From Isoetes taiwanensis (lineage: Eukaryota > Streptophyta > Lycopodiopsida > Isoetales > Isoetaceae): DNA of 64,000 nt. Both the position numbers and the translations under genes were made by a program. The stretch lies in NCBI GenBank assembly GCA_021234155.1, contig JAJEKV010000027.1, positions 1,267,109 through 1,331,108 on the forward strand, read 5' to 3'. Positions within the stretch are counted from its first letter, which is position 1. Each line of letters begins with the position of its first letter. The notes under the pieces were generated by a model. That model made no database searches. It was given only the letters and a program-made list of their open reading frames with translations, and was not told the DNA's origin. Below are positions 43,202-54,822 of this stretch, in pieces.

Positions 43202-46016
43202 ATGCACGGGTTGCCAAATGAGGGTCTGCAGCCCCATATGAATTTCAATTGGCTAGCAACCCAAATCACGAAGGAACAATGGGAATCCGTTTGGCAGGAA
43301 AGTTTTAATTCAAAGTCGAAGTCTGCAATCAAGGTTGCCTTTGTTCAACCACATTTGAGGAGAAAATTGGAAAGCTTATTGAGTGTGTTTTACCCAGATG
43401 GTGTTTCTAATAATGAAGTAAGAAAACAATTGGCTCTTGCCTTTGCATGGGAAGGACTGCTTGATCCTGAAGGTCATCAGATAAATTGGGCTTCATATGG
43501 GGCACAGGTTATGATGTACAAGAAATGCGGGCCGAAAAAAAATGTTCAAAAAGCAAAAGATGAAATTGAATCAAAGCCTGCTATTTCTGTAAAAGGTATT
43601 CCTAAGCCTACTCTTGATCAGACTAATTTGAAGCATAACCTGCAGTTAGTGACAGAAAACTTAGGGAAAGAGATGGGAAAGAAAATGCAAGATATTGTTG
43701 TTAGTCTGGCTGCTGATGAGAAATCCAATGATAAAATATTTAAAACCTTGTCTGAAAAAAGAAGCAGTATGGAAAAGCTAAAGTCTACTATTGCCGAGAA
43801 GAGAGCTGTGGTTATTACAAAGGAAGTGGAGTTAGAAATCACAGATTTAGAAAAGAAATTGATGTTTGAAGAATATGCATGTGAGTCCTTGGAGTCTGTT
43901 TGCAAACCTGGAGATCCCGATCTTCTTGTGAAGAAGGAGGCATTGGAAGCTGAATTAATTCAATTGGATGTTGAGATAAATGCAGGAAAAGAACATGCAA
44001 GCAACCTTCAGTCTCTGAGGCAAATCACCAGCTCTCCTTTCTGCATCAACACCATCAAAAGAAGGCTTCCAGGTTTTTTGCAAAGTTATCGTAGTGCTTG
44101 TGGTTTAAGTTTTCATAATAATTACAAGATGTCTGTAGTTCTTGAATGTGAACATGAATATCATGTAATGTGTCTTTGCATTGTTCAAAGAGGGCGAGAT
44201 GTTTGAAATGTGAATGTAACATTCTCAAGACCTTTATATTGAACTTGGTATGAGTACTCCACAGGAATTGAGCGTGTTGCTTCTTTTGATCCTAAAGTAA
44301 CTCGTAAAGCTCGGCGATTTGGGATCAAATACTGACCGATGTTGAAGATGTTTTGCCTGATCAGTTGAAGTCCCCTTCTACTAGCACAAAGAGAAGGTTG
44401 AGACATGCAAGGGACGAGCCAGAAATTGTCCAGGATCAGTCTAAGATTATAAGCCCAAGACAATTGAGAAGCAGTGGTAAAATTGGAGAGGATTCAGAGG
44501 CAGGTCTGAATACTAGTGAAGTTGAGTGTCAAATATTAGACACTCCAGCCAAGAAGAAACAAAAAAAGGATATGCCAAAGAAGGATGAGTTAATTAGCAA
44601 AAAGAAAGGGAACTCAAGTAGCAAGAAGGTCACTGAAGTTGGGACCAGCAAAAAGAAAAAACAAGAACTAACAAGAAAAAAGTTGTGGAGGCTAGAAAGT
44701 ATCCACTGAGAAGAAGAATGCACATTGATTTGAATGAAGAAGGGGAGGAAAACTTGCAGGTGAATGAAGAGGATGTTGAAAAGGAAATTATGGAAAATAT
44801 AATGTCAACCCTTGATGATATTCCAAGTGTAGATCCCATTGAGGTAAAAACAAGTGAAGTACAGGAGCCTAATACTGCAACACAATCTGTACACAATGAA
44901 GGTATCAGTACTGATTTTGCAGCAATTATGGATGCTCTTAGAGGAAATTCAAACATCTCTTTGAGAGCCATCATAAATGATGTTTTAATGTTCAGGGTTT
45001 AAGAAAGTAGTTCCAAGTGATGAGGACATAGATGTTTCCAATTTAACTTCCAGGTTTATGACTTTTTAATTTGAATTCAATATTTGTGGAACCATTGAAG
45101 CTGTATTCACTTAATTAATTCTATGACTGTTAGGTCTACCGAGTTGCAAAGTACAAATGTAACTTCGAGGTTAATAATTCTACATTTCACTTGTACTCTT
45201 CTTTTGATTCATTGATTGAATTGAATGTTCTTTTACTTAATAGGTGTACTGAATTGCAAGCTGTACCTATGAAAAAGAAACTATTAATACTAGATCTGAA
45301 TGGCGTGCTCGTAAAGACTTCTAGAAGAACCAATCAATTAAGAGAAGACCTAAGAAGGCTGAGTTCTCAGTTATTGAGAACATCTACAACTAACAAAATG
45401 GTTGTGTTGAGGCCAGGTGTGCATAGGTTCTTTTCCAGGTTGTTTGACCTAGCAATTTGGTCCTCCATGAACAACTTCAATGTTCATGAAGTTATTGATG
45501 TTCTATGTCCCATGAACAAAAAAGATTTTGTATTTGTTTGGGACCAAAAATATTGTGATGAGATGCCTTTCAAATGGCCTCTAGAATTTGCAAACCCAGA
45601 TGAAGCCACTCCATAAAGTGTATGAAGCTTTCCCATAGTATGGAAATAATGTAATTCTTGCAGATGATGAAGTGTAAAAGACTTTTATGTCCCCACCATT
45701 TACCTCCATCATGGTGCCTACTTTCACGAGTGATCCTCAAGATGAGATTCTAAATTCATACTTGCCTCCAATACTTAGACAAGTTGCAGAGGTTCATGAT
45801 GTTTCTGGTCTATTGAAGATATATTCTAGGCCAGAAGCTTATACAAGAACATCCCTAGGTGTTCTTGATGCACTATTTCAGAAGAACATTGGTGATGAGC
45901 ATAAACTATTGGTCAAAGCCTACTGCAAGGGTCAAATTCAATGGTTAGTAGATGATTTTGGGAATGCTTTCAGTTCTAATCAGTTGGAGCAGCTGCAGAA
46001 ATATTTGAAGTGTTGA
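43202..46016 (+). CDS. Coiled-coil protein with C-terminal FCP1/HAD phosphatase-like domain, carried by the 7.7 kb element
   Basis: The first block (43,202 to about 44,090) has an unrecognised N-terminal region ('ITKEQWESVW', 'AFAWEGLLDPEG') and then a Lys/Glu-rich coiled coil (about residues 140-270). After a likely intron, a basic segment (44,280-44,700) and an acidic segment (44,685-45,000) follow in shifted frames. Three well-formed exon joints (about 45,053, 45,134-45,171, 45,242) lead to 'MKKKLLILDLNGVLV', the nucleophile motif of plant FCP1-type HAD proteins, then 'VVLRPGVHRFFSRLFDLAIWSS' and 'FVWDQKYCDEMPFKWPL'. A frame change near 45,600 and stops near 45,634 and 45,675 precede 'PPFTSIMVPTFT' and the C-terminus at 46,016. 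HAD enzymes of this type dephosphorylate proteins. The general-acid Asp is replaced by Asn (DLNG), so catalysis is doubtful. Either an accessory transposon gene or a captured host gene, with some decay. Confidence 0.65.
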
Positions 46017-46019
46017 AGA

Positions 46020-46560
46020 ATATTTTCTGAAGAATTACTTGTTCTGAAGAATAGTAGAAGTACTTATTGCCTCAATTTTGGACATAGAGGCATGTAAAAA
46101 ATTATAGACCTTATATTGCCAATACTATACGAGTGCAGATATGCCTCAATTTTGTGATATCTTAAATTGTTTAGAAGCTTTCAATCTTGCAGATATATGT
46201 ATGTATATTGTTGTATATTGTTGTTGCTCTTTTAAATGTGTTCAGTCTTAAACTGCTGTCATTTTCATTCAGTTACATTTTCAGTAGTAAAGTGTTGTTG
46301 TCTAGCTATTTCAATGTATTTTCACATTTAAACTGCAGATATGCCTCAATTTGGTAGATTGACACAGAAATGATTTCCACATTTAAACTGCCTTCTATGA
46401 TGCAGGTGGTAGACTACTCATGATCTGCTGGCAAGTTTCTTCTGCCATGAAATACAAGTCTGAGTCATCTTCATCTGGAATCATGTCAAATTTATAATAA
46501 TGTCCTGACACAATAACTTCTTCAATCCCAAATACATTTCCCCATCCGTCCTTATAATTT
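46020..46560. other. Gap between the two convergent genes of the element
   Basis: Presumed 3' UTRs. ATGCCTCAATTT recurs (46,141 and 46,340) and ACTGC/CACATTTAAACTGC is repeated. No gene seen. Confidence 0.5.
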
Positions 46561-46561
46561 T

Positions 46562-49500
46562 CTAGCAAAGTATTCTTTGCTTCAGTGCATCTAAGTACAT
46601 AAAAAATCTACCCTTCTTCATTCCCTTCTTCAAAGATTTACAAGAAAAATTGTCACCCACTTCTATCATAGAACTCATTACATCATCTTCATCCTCTTCT
46701 TCTTCCTCAACATCATACTCGTCATCTTCTTGCAAATCATTGCTATCACCTGTATTCTTAGGATCCTTCAACCTCAACTCAATGGTTTCCCAAACACCAA
46801 TTCGACTCATATTGATGCATTTATCCCACTTAAATTGAATGCAGTAGTTGCAAAAGCATGACAAAGGTCTGTAAGCTACCTTCAAAGAGTTCTTCTTGTC
46901 ACATAGTCTTATGCAGTGGAGCAATTGAGTTCCCTTTAAAGTATAGCATTCCAATCTTTCTGATCTATCTATCTTTGAAGACTCTACCTCCCGAAATTTT
47001 GTAACAATATGAAAAGCAAGTGCTTTAAGTCTTTGGAAAGTGCTTGAAGTGCTGAAATGTCTGCAATAAAATTGTAAAACACTACAAAATTATACCTTTT
47101 GATGTCATGATCAGATGGATGATTTTCAAAGTACCATTTAAGAAAAGCACTACCTCCTTTGCACACTGTAGTTTCCATCTATTATACTTCATTTGCTCTT
47201 GAGTTAGTATCCTCTTTATAACTGCTCCAGCACCATCATGCTCACCTTTCCCATGTGAGCTAGCAAAAAAATTCCATAGAAGATCCTTGCCCATTCTCCC
47301 ATAAAATCTACCAAGAAAGTGGAATGGTCTCGAAGACTTGAATTGTGAAGAAGATCCATCACTCCAAAATACATGTTTTTTATATTCAACTCCAATACTT
47401 TGCAACCAATCAGCATGCATTTGTAGACAATGCTGGACATATTCTGTGTCATGTGATTTGTCATCACTAATATAGAAATGAGTTATCTTCTTATCGTTAT
47501 ACGAAGATAAATTCAATTGTCAAAACCAGCAAGCTAACTAGAAGAGGTAAAGGGTAGAAGAACGCACAAGAGAAAGAAAGCCACATCTGGGCATCTCCAC
47601 TAACAATAACAAGAGACACAACTGCTAACTGCACAATGATTGGTCAGTGAAACCATTATGGACGGGATTAAAAAACCTCGCCCTTTCGGGTTTTCGAGGA
47701 AAAACCCTGACCATAATAGTGGCACTAACCAAATAGGGATCTAAACTGTACAAATGTAACAACAAACTGAATAAACCGATCACGCGAAAGAAACACAGTG
47801 CAAGCTCCCCTGCAAATAGTTGGGTCGCAAGTCTTCAACCAAACTCTGAGCATCGCAGTGGCCGCATCTCTGTATAGACTGATAAAGCCAGCAAGCTCCA
47901 AGTAACTAGGAAATGCCAAAAGATCCTCCACAAAAATCAACTCCAAATAAGCAAATGGAACAAGAAGGCCTCAGCAAAATCCTGCAGTATAAACACAAGA
48001 CACCAGGGTCTCTTCCAAAACATGCATGAGGGCCATCCATCCTTGGCACGAGGGCCAAACAAAAGCCACACATTAGCCACCATGCTAATGCTGCTCACAC
48101 CACAAGTCTGCCATAAACCAGAGCCACACATTAGCCATCTGCCAATGCTGCCCAACCACAAGGCTTCACACAAGCATAACAAGCACCACAATAAGAAAGC
48201 CACACATTAGCCACCTGCTAATGCTGCCTCCACCAACAACCTGCACAAGGAGGTAGACGGAAAGGGTGGGTGGGTGGGTGGGGAAGACTGCCGCTAAACG
48301 GAAGGAGATGCAGATGAGCTGATGGGGACGGAGAGAGAAGGCAGGGTATAAAAAGGCATAGAAAAACCTAACTGCCAAAACTGCCGCATGCAATGGTTTT
48401 GACAATTACATTTTCCTTCACAATACTTGGAGACTTTGTTTCCTTTTCCAAGTTCTTGTTCTTCTTGCATGAGTTCTCTTCGTCTTTCTTTTTTTCTTTC
48501 TTCTTCTTCTTCTTCCTTTTTCATCCTCCTGTAGGTTATATGCACTAGAATTGACACCTGGTCAGTATGCCAATGACAAGATTGAGCTTCTTGTTGGATC
48601 TTAAATCCATAATTTTCAGCAAAATCTATGACAGAAACAATGGTATCATCTTGAAGTGTTGCCAAGCATTTCCTGAATTCCTTGGCTTGCCAATGAGCTC
48701 TATAATTATGAGGTACAAAAGATTTCATAGTCTTTCTTGCATGCTCATTAAATTCAAAAGGACTACCCAATTTGTAGGCCAATTTTGTAACCTTTGGAGG
48801 TTTTTTAGATGACTTCAATGTCTTCTTCCTTTGGACTTCTACCTGCCATGTTAAGGCCAATTTATCAGCTCCTGATATGGAAGTCATATGATTGAATCAT
48901 ATTTAATGAAGTTACTAAATGCACTTTGCAATCTAATTTGAAAGTCATTACCTTCTCAAATACTTTTCAATTCACATTGTAAGTCTTGCTCTTATTCCTC
49001 ACCTTAGGACATGTTGGCAACCTGCAATACATTATAGCAAACATGGCAAATAGAAAGCAAAATTATAGGTTTGAAACAAAGGAAACCATGTACTCACTTC
49101 TTTAAACCACATTTTGTACAAGTCTGCATCAGACACGCATGCTTATGCCACTCATCACTCTCATCCTTTTGGCAGACCACCATTCTCCAATAATCACAAC
49201 TTGATCTGATGGTGTTCTCCTTAGCCATATAGATTAGACCTGGTCCACAAACCTTGCACTGACACTTACAATCCTTATGAACACCATAAGGATCTGTCCT
49301 CATATTGTTGATGGTCTGCCTTGCAAATTCTAAGTGCAAATGGTATTGGCAACAACATGTCTCCATTTCTTGAAGTTTTCTTACATAGCTTGGCTTCAGT
49401 TTTTCAAAAGCCTGCTGGGACATCTTTATATTAGGATGTTCCTTCTTGAAAGCAAGGTACAATTGTACCTGAACACAATTACAATAATAAATTTAGTTAT

Positions 49501-50375
49501 TTTATAAAGTGAATGAAAGAATCAGTGCACAAACATTCCAAATTTCTGGTCGAAACTATTACCTGTGTAATCTCTAGCAAATGAATAGGATGATCAATTT
49601 TATCACCATTTTCAGCCAAATGCTTCCTCACATGCTTCTTATAAGGTGAGACTCTAGTATTTTCATCCCAGAACTTCCTCACCGTGGATATTTCTTCAGC
49701 TGAAAATGCGTCACTTCTTCTCTTCCTTCCAAATATTGACCAAGGGCCAGCTTCACACTCTGCAAATATACGTCTTCTAAATGCCATGGCAATAGTTTTT
49801 CTTGGAACAGATAGAATCCTTGAAATTGAAGATTGATTAATCCCTCCTATCGAAGATGTTGCCATTTGAAGGGTGCTCTTTCCTGCTTGGAGGACATCAG
49901 TTGTTCTTTGCATTTTTTGTGCCTGCATTGTCTCTCTAACATTCACAATCATGGTTTTCATTATAGCAATATCCCTGGGATCTGGTACATCTGCTTGCAA
50001 TGGTAAATGTTTGTTTCTCTTGAAAAGTCTTTGAAGAACTTTCCCTTTATCCAAATCCTCAGAAATGTTCCTGACAATGTGATTAAAAGAATCATCTAAC
50101 TCTTTTAAGAGTTCCTGCAATCTTCTTTCACTAAGCCATTGTTTTCTCTTCCTCTCGTTTGGTGGAATGTTTTCCTTTTCCCTTTCTTTCATTCTCTTTC
50201 TCGATTCTCTTTTCCTGTTGGCTTCAAATTCCAGATAAATTCTCCTGTTCTGATCATCAAGGCTTTCAGAATTGGCCATAAAATGGAGGTGCAATGGAGA
50301 ACTAGAATTGGGATTGGGATTGGGATTGGGATTGGAATTAGAATTGAGAATTGCCAGTGAATTTTCAGCCATGAT
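46562..50375 (-). pseudogene. DDE-like transposase of the 7.7 kb element (multi-exon, interrupted)
   Basis: Read on the minus strand from a Met at about 50,375 (Asn/Pro-repeat start, then a very basic region with 'MKEREKENIPPNERKRKQW'). Exon 1 ends at 49,563 (CAG|GTAATA). Exon 2 is 49,468-49,098 and has cysteine pairs CKCQCKVCG and CTKCG. Later exons give 'SVIDFAENYGF' with 'CHWHTDQVSILVHI' (about 48,640-48,540). After an 885-bp interruption come 'HFYISDDKSHDTEYVQHCL', 'HVFWSDGSSSQFKSSRPF' and 'NFFASSHGKGEHDGAGAVIKR' (about 47,250). A C-terminal block has LSCFCNYC and a long acidic run (46,740-46,650). The spaced Asp (DFAEN), Asp (WSDG) and Glu (GKGEHDG) fit a DDE-type nuclease of the kind widespread in eukaryotic DNA transposons. 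The family name is not known to me. Confidence 0.65.
47519..48403. mobile_element. 885-bp nested insertion inside the transposase gene
   Basis: Bounded by GTCAAAACC (47,519-47,527) and GGTTTTGAC (48,395-48,403), with AATT on both outer sides (47,515-47,518 and 48,404-48,407). Because AATT is palindromic the inverted arms could also be counted as 13 bp. Inside are one copy of the conserved stem-loop (47,655-47,717) and three diverged copies of a unit with GCCACACATTAGCCA ... AATGCTGC (about 48,055, 48,123, 48,199). Simple excision does not restore one frame, so a junction intron or further damage is also possible. Best read as a small non-autonomous element. Confidence 0.6.
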
Positions 50376-50617
50376 AACGGAGCTTGGGAAGAATGACAAT
50401 CCAAGAAAGAAAACTTTCCTCAAGAATCCCGCCAACTTGAGATCCCGCCAAACATGAGGATTGCTCTGGCAATTCGCGCGGGGACATCCATGTCATCGAT
50501 CCCTCCCCAACCGGAACATGCATACTATTTCTGGAGTAACAACCCCCGAGGTCGTTGAACGAAAATTCATCGAGTAAAAAGCACCTCAAGCACCTAAAGC
50601 ACTTGTCTGGACGGTGC

Positions 50618-50648
50618 TTTTTGGGTAGCATTATCATATTTACACCCC
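50618..50648 (-). repeat. Right terminal inverted repeat of the 7.7 kb element
   Basis: TTTTTGGGTAGCATTATCAT followed by ATTTACACCCC, inverse of the left end. Subterminal AGCACC motifs lie at 50,581-50,603. Confidence 0.9.
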
Positions 50649-51890
50649 AAGATCTTGGTAGACTGGATCATAGCACTAGCCATGTTATAACCCATTAGGT
50701 CAAATAGTTAGTAGGGAGTACTAACGTACAAATTCTCCCAAGTTCCATATAGTATGCCCAAGTAGCTTCTCTAGGCGGAAAGAGGGGTTAAATGGGAAGA
50801 GAAATGTTAAGGAGAGAAAGGTGAGAGTGTGTTGAGTTTTTGGCAGAAATCGCTTAACTCATATAATTGCTTAACTTGGGCCATTGATGAAGGGAATATG
50901 CCACATCATATTCCCTCTCCAAGCACCACATCCTTTGAACAAAAATCAAGATTGGGTCAAACCCCATTTTCCAGCTCAACATATGGTTTTCAAAACCACA
51001 ACAGAAGACAATATGCATGCTATATCATGCTACCTCAGAAGCATACAAATCTACCTTCTATACCAACAAAACTGGAAGAACAAAATAGGCAAGCAACTTT
51101 TAACCAGACCCCTTGCCAGATTTTACGCAAGTTATTGCTTTCCTCTCTAATTCACAAACAAACAAGAATAAGGAACCAACGTTATTAGAACCATTATAAC
51201 AATCTCTCCACAGATCCAAATACTTTACCTTAGGCCAAAATTTGTACAAATGCTTTACAATGCTAATGAGCTTAAGGGAAAGTTGCTTGCATCTCTTAGT
51301 CTTTCCAGAGCTTGTATAAAAGAACAAAGTGCGCTTCAAAAATGCAGAGGACACAACAAAACTAACTGCTCACTTCCACTTGTGGATCAGATATAATGTC
51401 TAATTACAAGCTTTGCAGCCCTCCAAGAAAGATGGCAAAGCCGGGGGGATTTGTACAGAAACACAACCCCAATTGATAGATGTCATGGAATGAATGATTT
51501 CACCTACTTCCCATGCAATGGAAGAAGCCATAGAAGTATCTCCCCTGCAAAACAAGCAGGCTCTTTTGAACAAGGAAACAAAAAGTAGCATAAATTACTA
51601 CACGAAATTGCTGAAGGTATTTATCTTCCTTGTAGATAGCATAGCAAGACCGGGATGGAGGCGCAAGTCTGCTTCCACCATCTCCCTCTAGCCCTACGGC
51701 GGTAGGCGACATCGCCTCCACGCGTCGCCTCCTCCCCTACGCAAACAAAATCTTCCAAAAAAAAATTCCCCAAATATAACTTCCCAAAAACCCTCAACCA
51801 TGCAAATAATAGAACCTAATTACTGACATCAGCATTATACTATTTAGCATACAATACTTCCCAAAAACCATAATCTTATGTAATATTTGA
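50649..51890. other. Continuation of the split LTR element, then non-coding DNA
   Basis: GATCTTGGTAGACTGGATC follows the transposon. It fits as the sequence immediately downstream of the primer-binding site. No gag or pol signature is seen. The block 51,690-51,740 is GC-rich (CCTACGGCGGTAGGCGAC). No gene recognised. Confidence 0.4.
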
Positions 51891-52744
51891 CTCTTGGATG
51901 GAGAAAGGCAGTCTGGACGAGGGAAGAAATGTCGACTAGGCGCTCACGGTGGCGCTCGACCTGGCACCTCGGGAACAGGGACAGCTTCGATGGATGAGGA
52001 AGAGGTCACCTCTGCTATTCTCCAGAATCTTGTCCCTGGCACTGTTCTATCACCTCAGGCCCAGTTAATCATTAGAGTCTGGATAGCGCAAACTTATAGG
52101 AGTAGGCTCTTCGCTTCAGTGTCGGGACAGGTGGCCGGGACGAGGAAGTAGACTCCGACCATCAGCCCCTGTTCTTGCAGATAGATTGGCAGGCCAACCG
52201 AGCACCCATTGCCCCAACACCCCATGTACCACGGTTGCGTCTGGACTATGATCATGCGGCGGTCTATGCGAGGATGCTTGAGCATGAGCCGCCAGAGTGC
52301 CGCAGCCCCCACACTTCAACAAAGGCGCCCACCTGAACCAGCTTTCCACGAGGGTAGGGGCGGATGCTGGGAGAGGCCGCCGGACATCCACAGGCCTTCC
52401 CCGCAATCATCGGGTTCGATGGCTTTAATGCTCCGAGGAACCATGGCTCCGGGCCAAGTTTGGACCCCACCATTCCCCGGAGCCGTCCCCACACCGCTCT
52501 TTCCTCAAGACCAAGGTTTTTGGAAAGCACCAAAGAACGATGTTTGGTCTACTAGACCGCCACCCTAGGGCCTTCCGGAGAAAGGTCTTGAGTAAGCTTG
52601 CACGCATTACAGGAAATATTACCGGAACAATGGGTGAGATACTTAGGCGACCCAATGGGAAGCCGGGCGGCTCCGCAGATGGTGCCCAGTAATCGGTCAT
52701 TCCGGAAGGGTGTCATAATGGGCCCGCAACGCCTAATCTGAAAG

Positions 52745-54225
52745 GTGCTAGATTTGGATGGTATGCGTGCAGAGCTTCTCAAGTGGGCGGGCCCCAATGG
52801 TGCCGGTTCTCACAAAGACTCTTCAACGGGGCATTGTAAGAAGGCTTCCCCGCAATGGACTACCAATAGAGTTTGTGCCCATATACAAAGCGAGGACCCC
52901 TATTGCCCCAACTATCATTACCATTATGGTCGGGCCTGTCTTTGCCTTTTGCTTTGTTTTGGGATTCTTGAGCCCGGCCCATTAACACTTTGGGCGCGAA
53001 GGATGGGATGGAGCGGGCTCTCATGGCGCAGGCTTCCATGAGGCATTCTACTATTGACCATATCTTCACTGAGAACACTCATAGAGGATAGCAGGAATGA
53101 ACGCCGTAACACATCTTGTTGCTTTGTGGATTTCGCAAAGGCTTTTGACACTGATTGCCTCGAGATAAGTTGTGGGACGATTGGAGATAGTTTGGAGACC
53201 CCGTTGACTTGCGAGAATGCTATACTCTATAATACTAGGGGCTTGCTCCGGTGCGTCTCACCGCTTGGGGAGCCCGTTGTTAGTAGCATTGGGGTGCGCC
53301 GTGGCTGCCCTCTATCCCCCACGCTCTTCGCTTGTACATTGACTAGCTAGAAGAATGGCTAAATGGTGGGGAGGGGGAGGCGCGATTGATGCACCACATA
53401 ATCCGCAACTCATATATCGCCGATGATGTTGACCGCTCGCATATACCCCAGGGACATGCAACGCCACCTGGATGCTTTGGACACTCCCTCGCCAATTCCG
53501 GGCATGAGAGTTAACTTGGCCAAGACGAGGTCTTCTTTGGTCCCATCATCCGGCACTCCACGCCTTCCCTCATTCACTTACCAGGCGCAGGTAGTGGAGG
53601 TGGCTCGGGTCTTTTATAAGTATTTGGGCATTGAGTTTTACTACCACACACTGGGATGCATCCATCGCGTTACGGGTCCTTTGCAGTCGGAAAGCCCGGT
53701 ATGCAATGCAAAAAACATCACAAGGCGTAGAGTTGTATGCATGGGGTCACCAGCACACTTGTTGTTCAGGCCTTGGTTGAACCGGTCCTCCTCTATGGGG
53801 CAGAAGTGTGGGGGCATTGATATCCCTCACCACATGGAATGATCTAGAGCAGTCTGAAGGCCTTCTTGGCTGACCGGGAGGAAATCCACGGTCCCATATC
53901 GATCTTGCTCCGGAGAGAGGCTTTCTTCCATTACAGAGGGTCGCTACTGAGCGTCACATTATTTACTTCCGTAAGGTGGTGGCTATGGATGAAGCCCGGC
54001 CCGCCCAACCTTGCTTTAGTGGCGATGGGCCTGCAGCGACTCAAAGCCTTTGGAAAGACAAGAAAGCCCGGTGGTTCTCGCGATGGAATGCAGGCACACG
54101 ATGTGGACCAATGCATACACCGAAGCGAACGCTGCCTTGAAGCAAGATTTGGATGCTTGCTTCTTGGGATGCGAGAGCCCCTGCTCACATGTCAAGGTGG
54201 CAAATTATTGACAAATGTGTGTTAA
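52745..54225 (+). pseudogene. LINE reverse transcriptase (heavily decayed)
   Basis: Pieces in several frames: 'LDLDGMRAELLKWAGP' (52,748; compare the same motif in the minus-strand LINE), 'CCFVDFAKAFD' (53,118), 'SSIGVRRGCPLSPTLFA' (53,284), a YIADDVD box (53,412), 'GMRVNLAKTRSS' (53,502), 'YKYLGIEF' (53,617) and 'VAMGLQRLKA' (54,022). Order and spacing match a LINE RT with its C-terminal part. At least five frame changes; not functional. Confidence 0.85.
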
Positions 54226-54644
54226 TCCCATGCTCACGAGGGGCCCACACCACTACCTCGCGCACCCATCTACCCCATGAAAAGGCAGGATTGATTGCTC
54301 CAAGACAAAAGTGCACACCACCACCGCATTGAGATAGGGGAGATGGATTAGGAGGCTGCGGAGGACAGAGTCCGGCCGGTCAACAGGAAGCCATTGAGGA
54401 TGAAAGTCACGCCTCCAGCCTGTCCGGCTGCGACGTCTGCATATCCAGGGCTCGGTATGCTCGGTTAGTTAATGCCCCATCGTGCCCTCGCATGAGCTAA
54501 TGAGCACGACCTGCAGCCCAGGCTTGTTGGGATCGTTACCTCCGTGAGGTAATGGATACGCAGGACTCGCTTATGCCCCCGTCCGGGCATTAACCTCAGT
54601 TGTACTTGTGAGTATGTATATAACTGTGCAGTATGTCAGCATCC

Positions 54645-54712
54645 TTATTTCTACTAAGGTTTTTCCCCCGAAAACCCTTCGGGGCGGGGGTTTTTTAATC
54701 CTGGTAGTAATA
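54645..54712 (+). repeat. Conserved 3'-UTR stem-loop module, copy 4
   Basis: AGGTTTTTCCCCCGAAAACCC followed by TTCGGGGCGGGGG and TTTTTTAATCC, flanked by pairing arms CTAC (54,651-54,654) and GTAG (54,704-54,707). About 40 bases further on lies the LINE terminus. Confidence 0.75.
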
Positions 54713-54822
54713 CGCCTGCTGCTCTCTCTTTGTACTTGGGTCCCATAGGCCAGTTGGTCTCCATGGACGATAAAATCATATTCTATTCTATTCTGTAGGA
54801 TTCTTTAATTTTCGCTCAAATT

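Larger units (their letters stand above)
42959..50648. mobile_element. 7.7 kb DNA transposon with 31-bp inverted termini, two convergent genes
   Basis: Left end GGGGTGTAAATATGGTAATG (42,959) and right end at 50,648 are inverse complements over 31 bp with one mismatch. Just inside, both ends carry several AAAGCACCT-type repeats. AA precedes the left end and AA follows the right end, consistent with a 2-bp target duplication. Removing the element and one AA rejoins the primer-binding site with the rest of an LTR element. Inside are an FCP1/HAD-like gene (+) and a DDE-like transposase gene (-), converging near 46.0-46.6 kb. The superfamily was not recognised: the ends are not CACTA and the duplication is not TA or 8 bp. 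Confidence 0.88.
51890..54797 (+). mobile_element. Degenerate LINE retrotransposon, plus strand
   Basis: Same family as the LINE at 1,466-3,712. The 3' end has the stem-loop (54,645-54,712), the TGGGTCCCATAGGCCAGTTG segment and a TTCTA-repeat tail ending at about 54,797. The body is GC-richer than its surroundings and contains RT pieces. The 5' limit is uncertain; an acidic peptide start at about 51,990 (DEEEVTSAILQNL) may belong to it. Confidence 0.8.

Noticed and set aside
48022-48405. Several open frames on both strands
   Set aside because: They lie inside the nested 885-bp element and come from its repeated GCCACACATTAGCCA units.
50272-50457. Plus-strand frame with a Gly-Leu/Gly-Ile repeat
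   Set aside because: It is the antisense shadow of the Asn-Pro repeat at the N-terminus of the minus-strand transposase (a hexanucleotide-type repeat).
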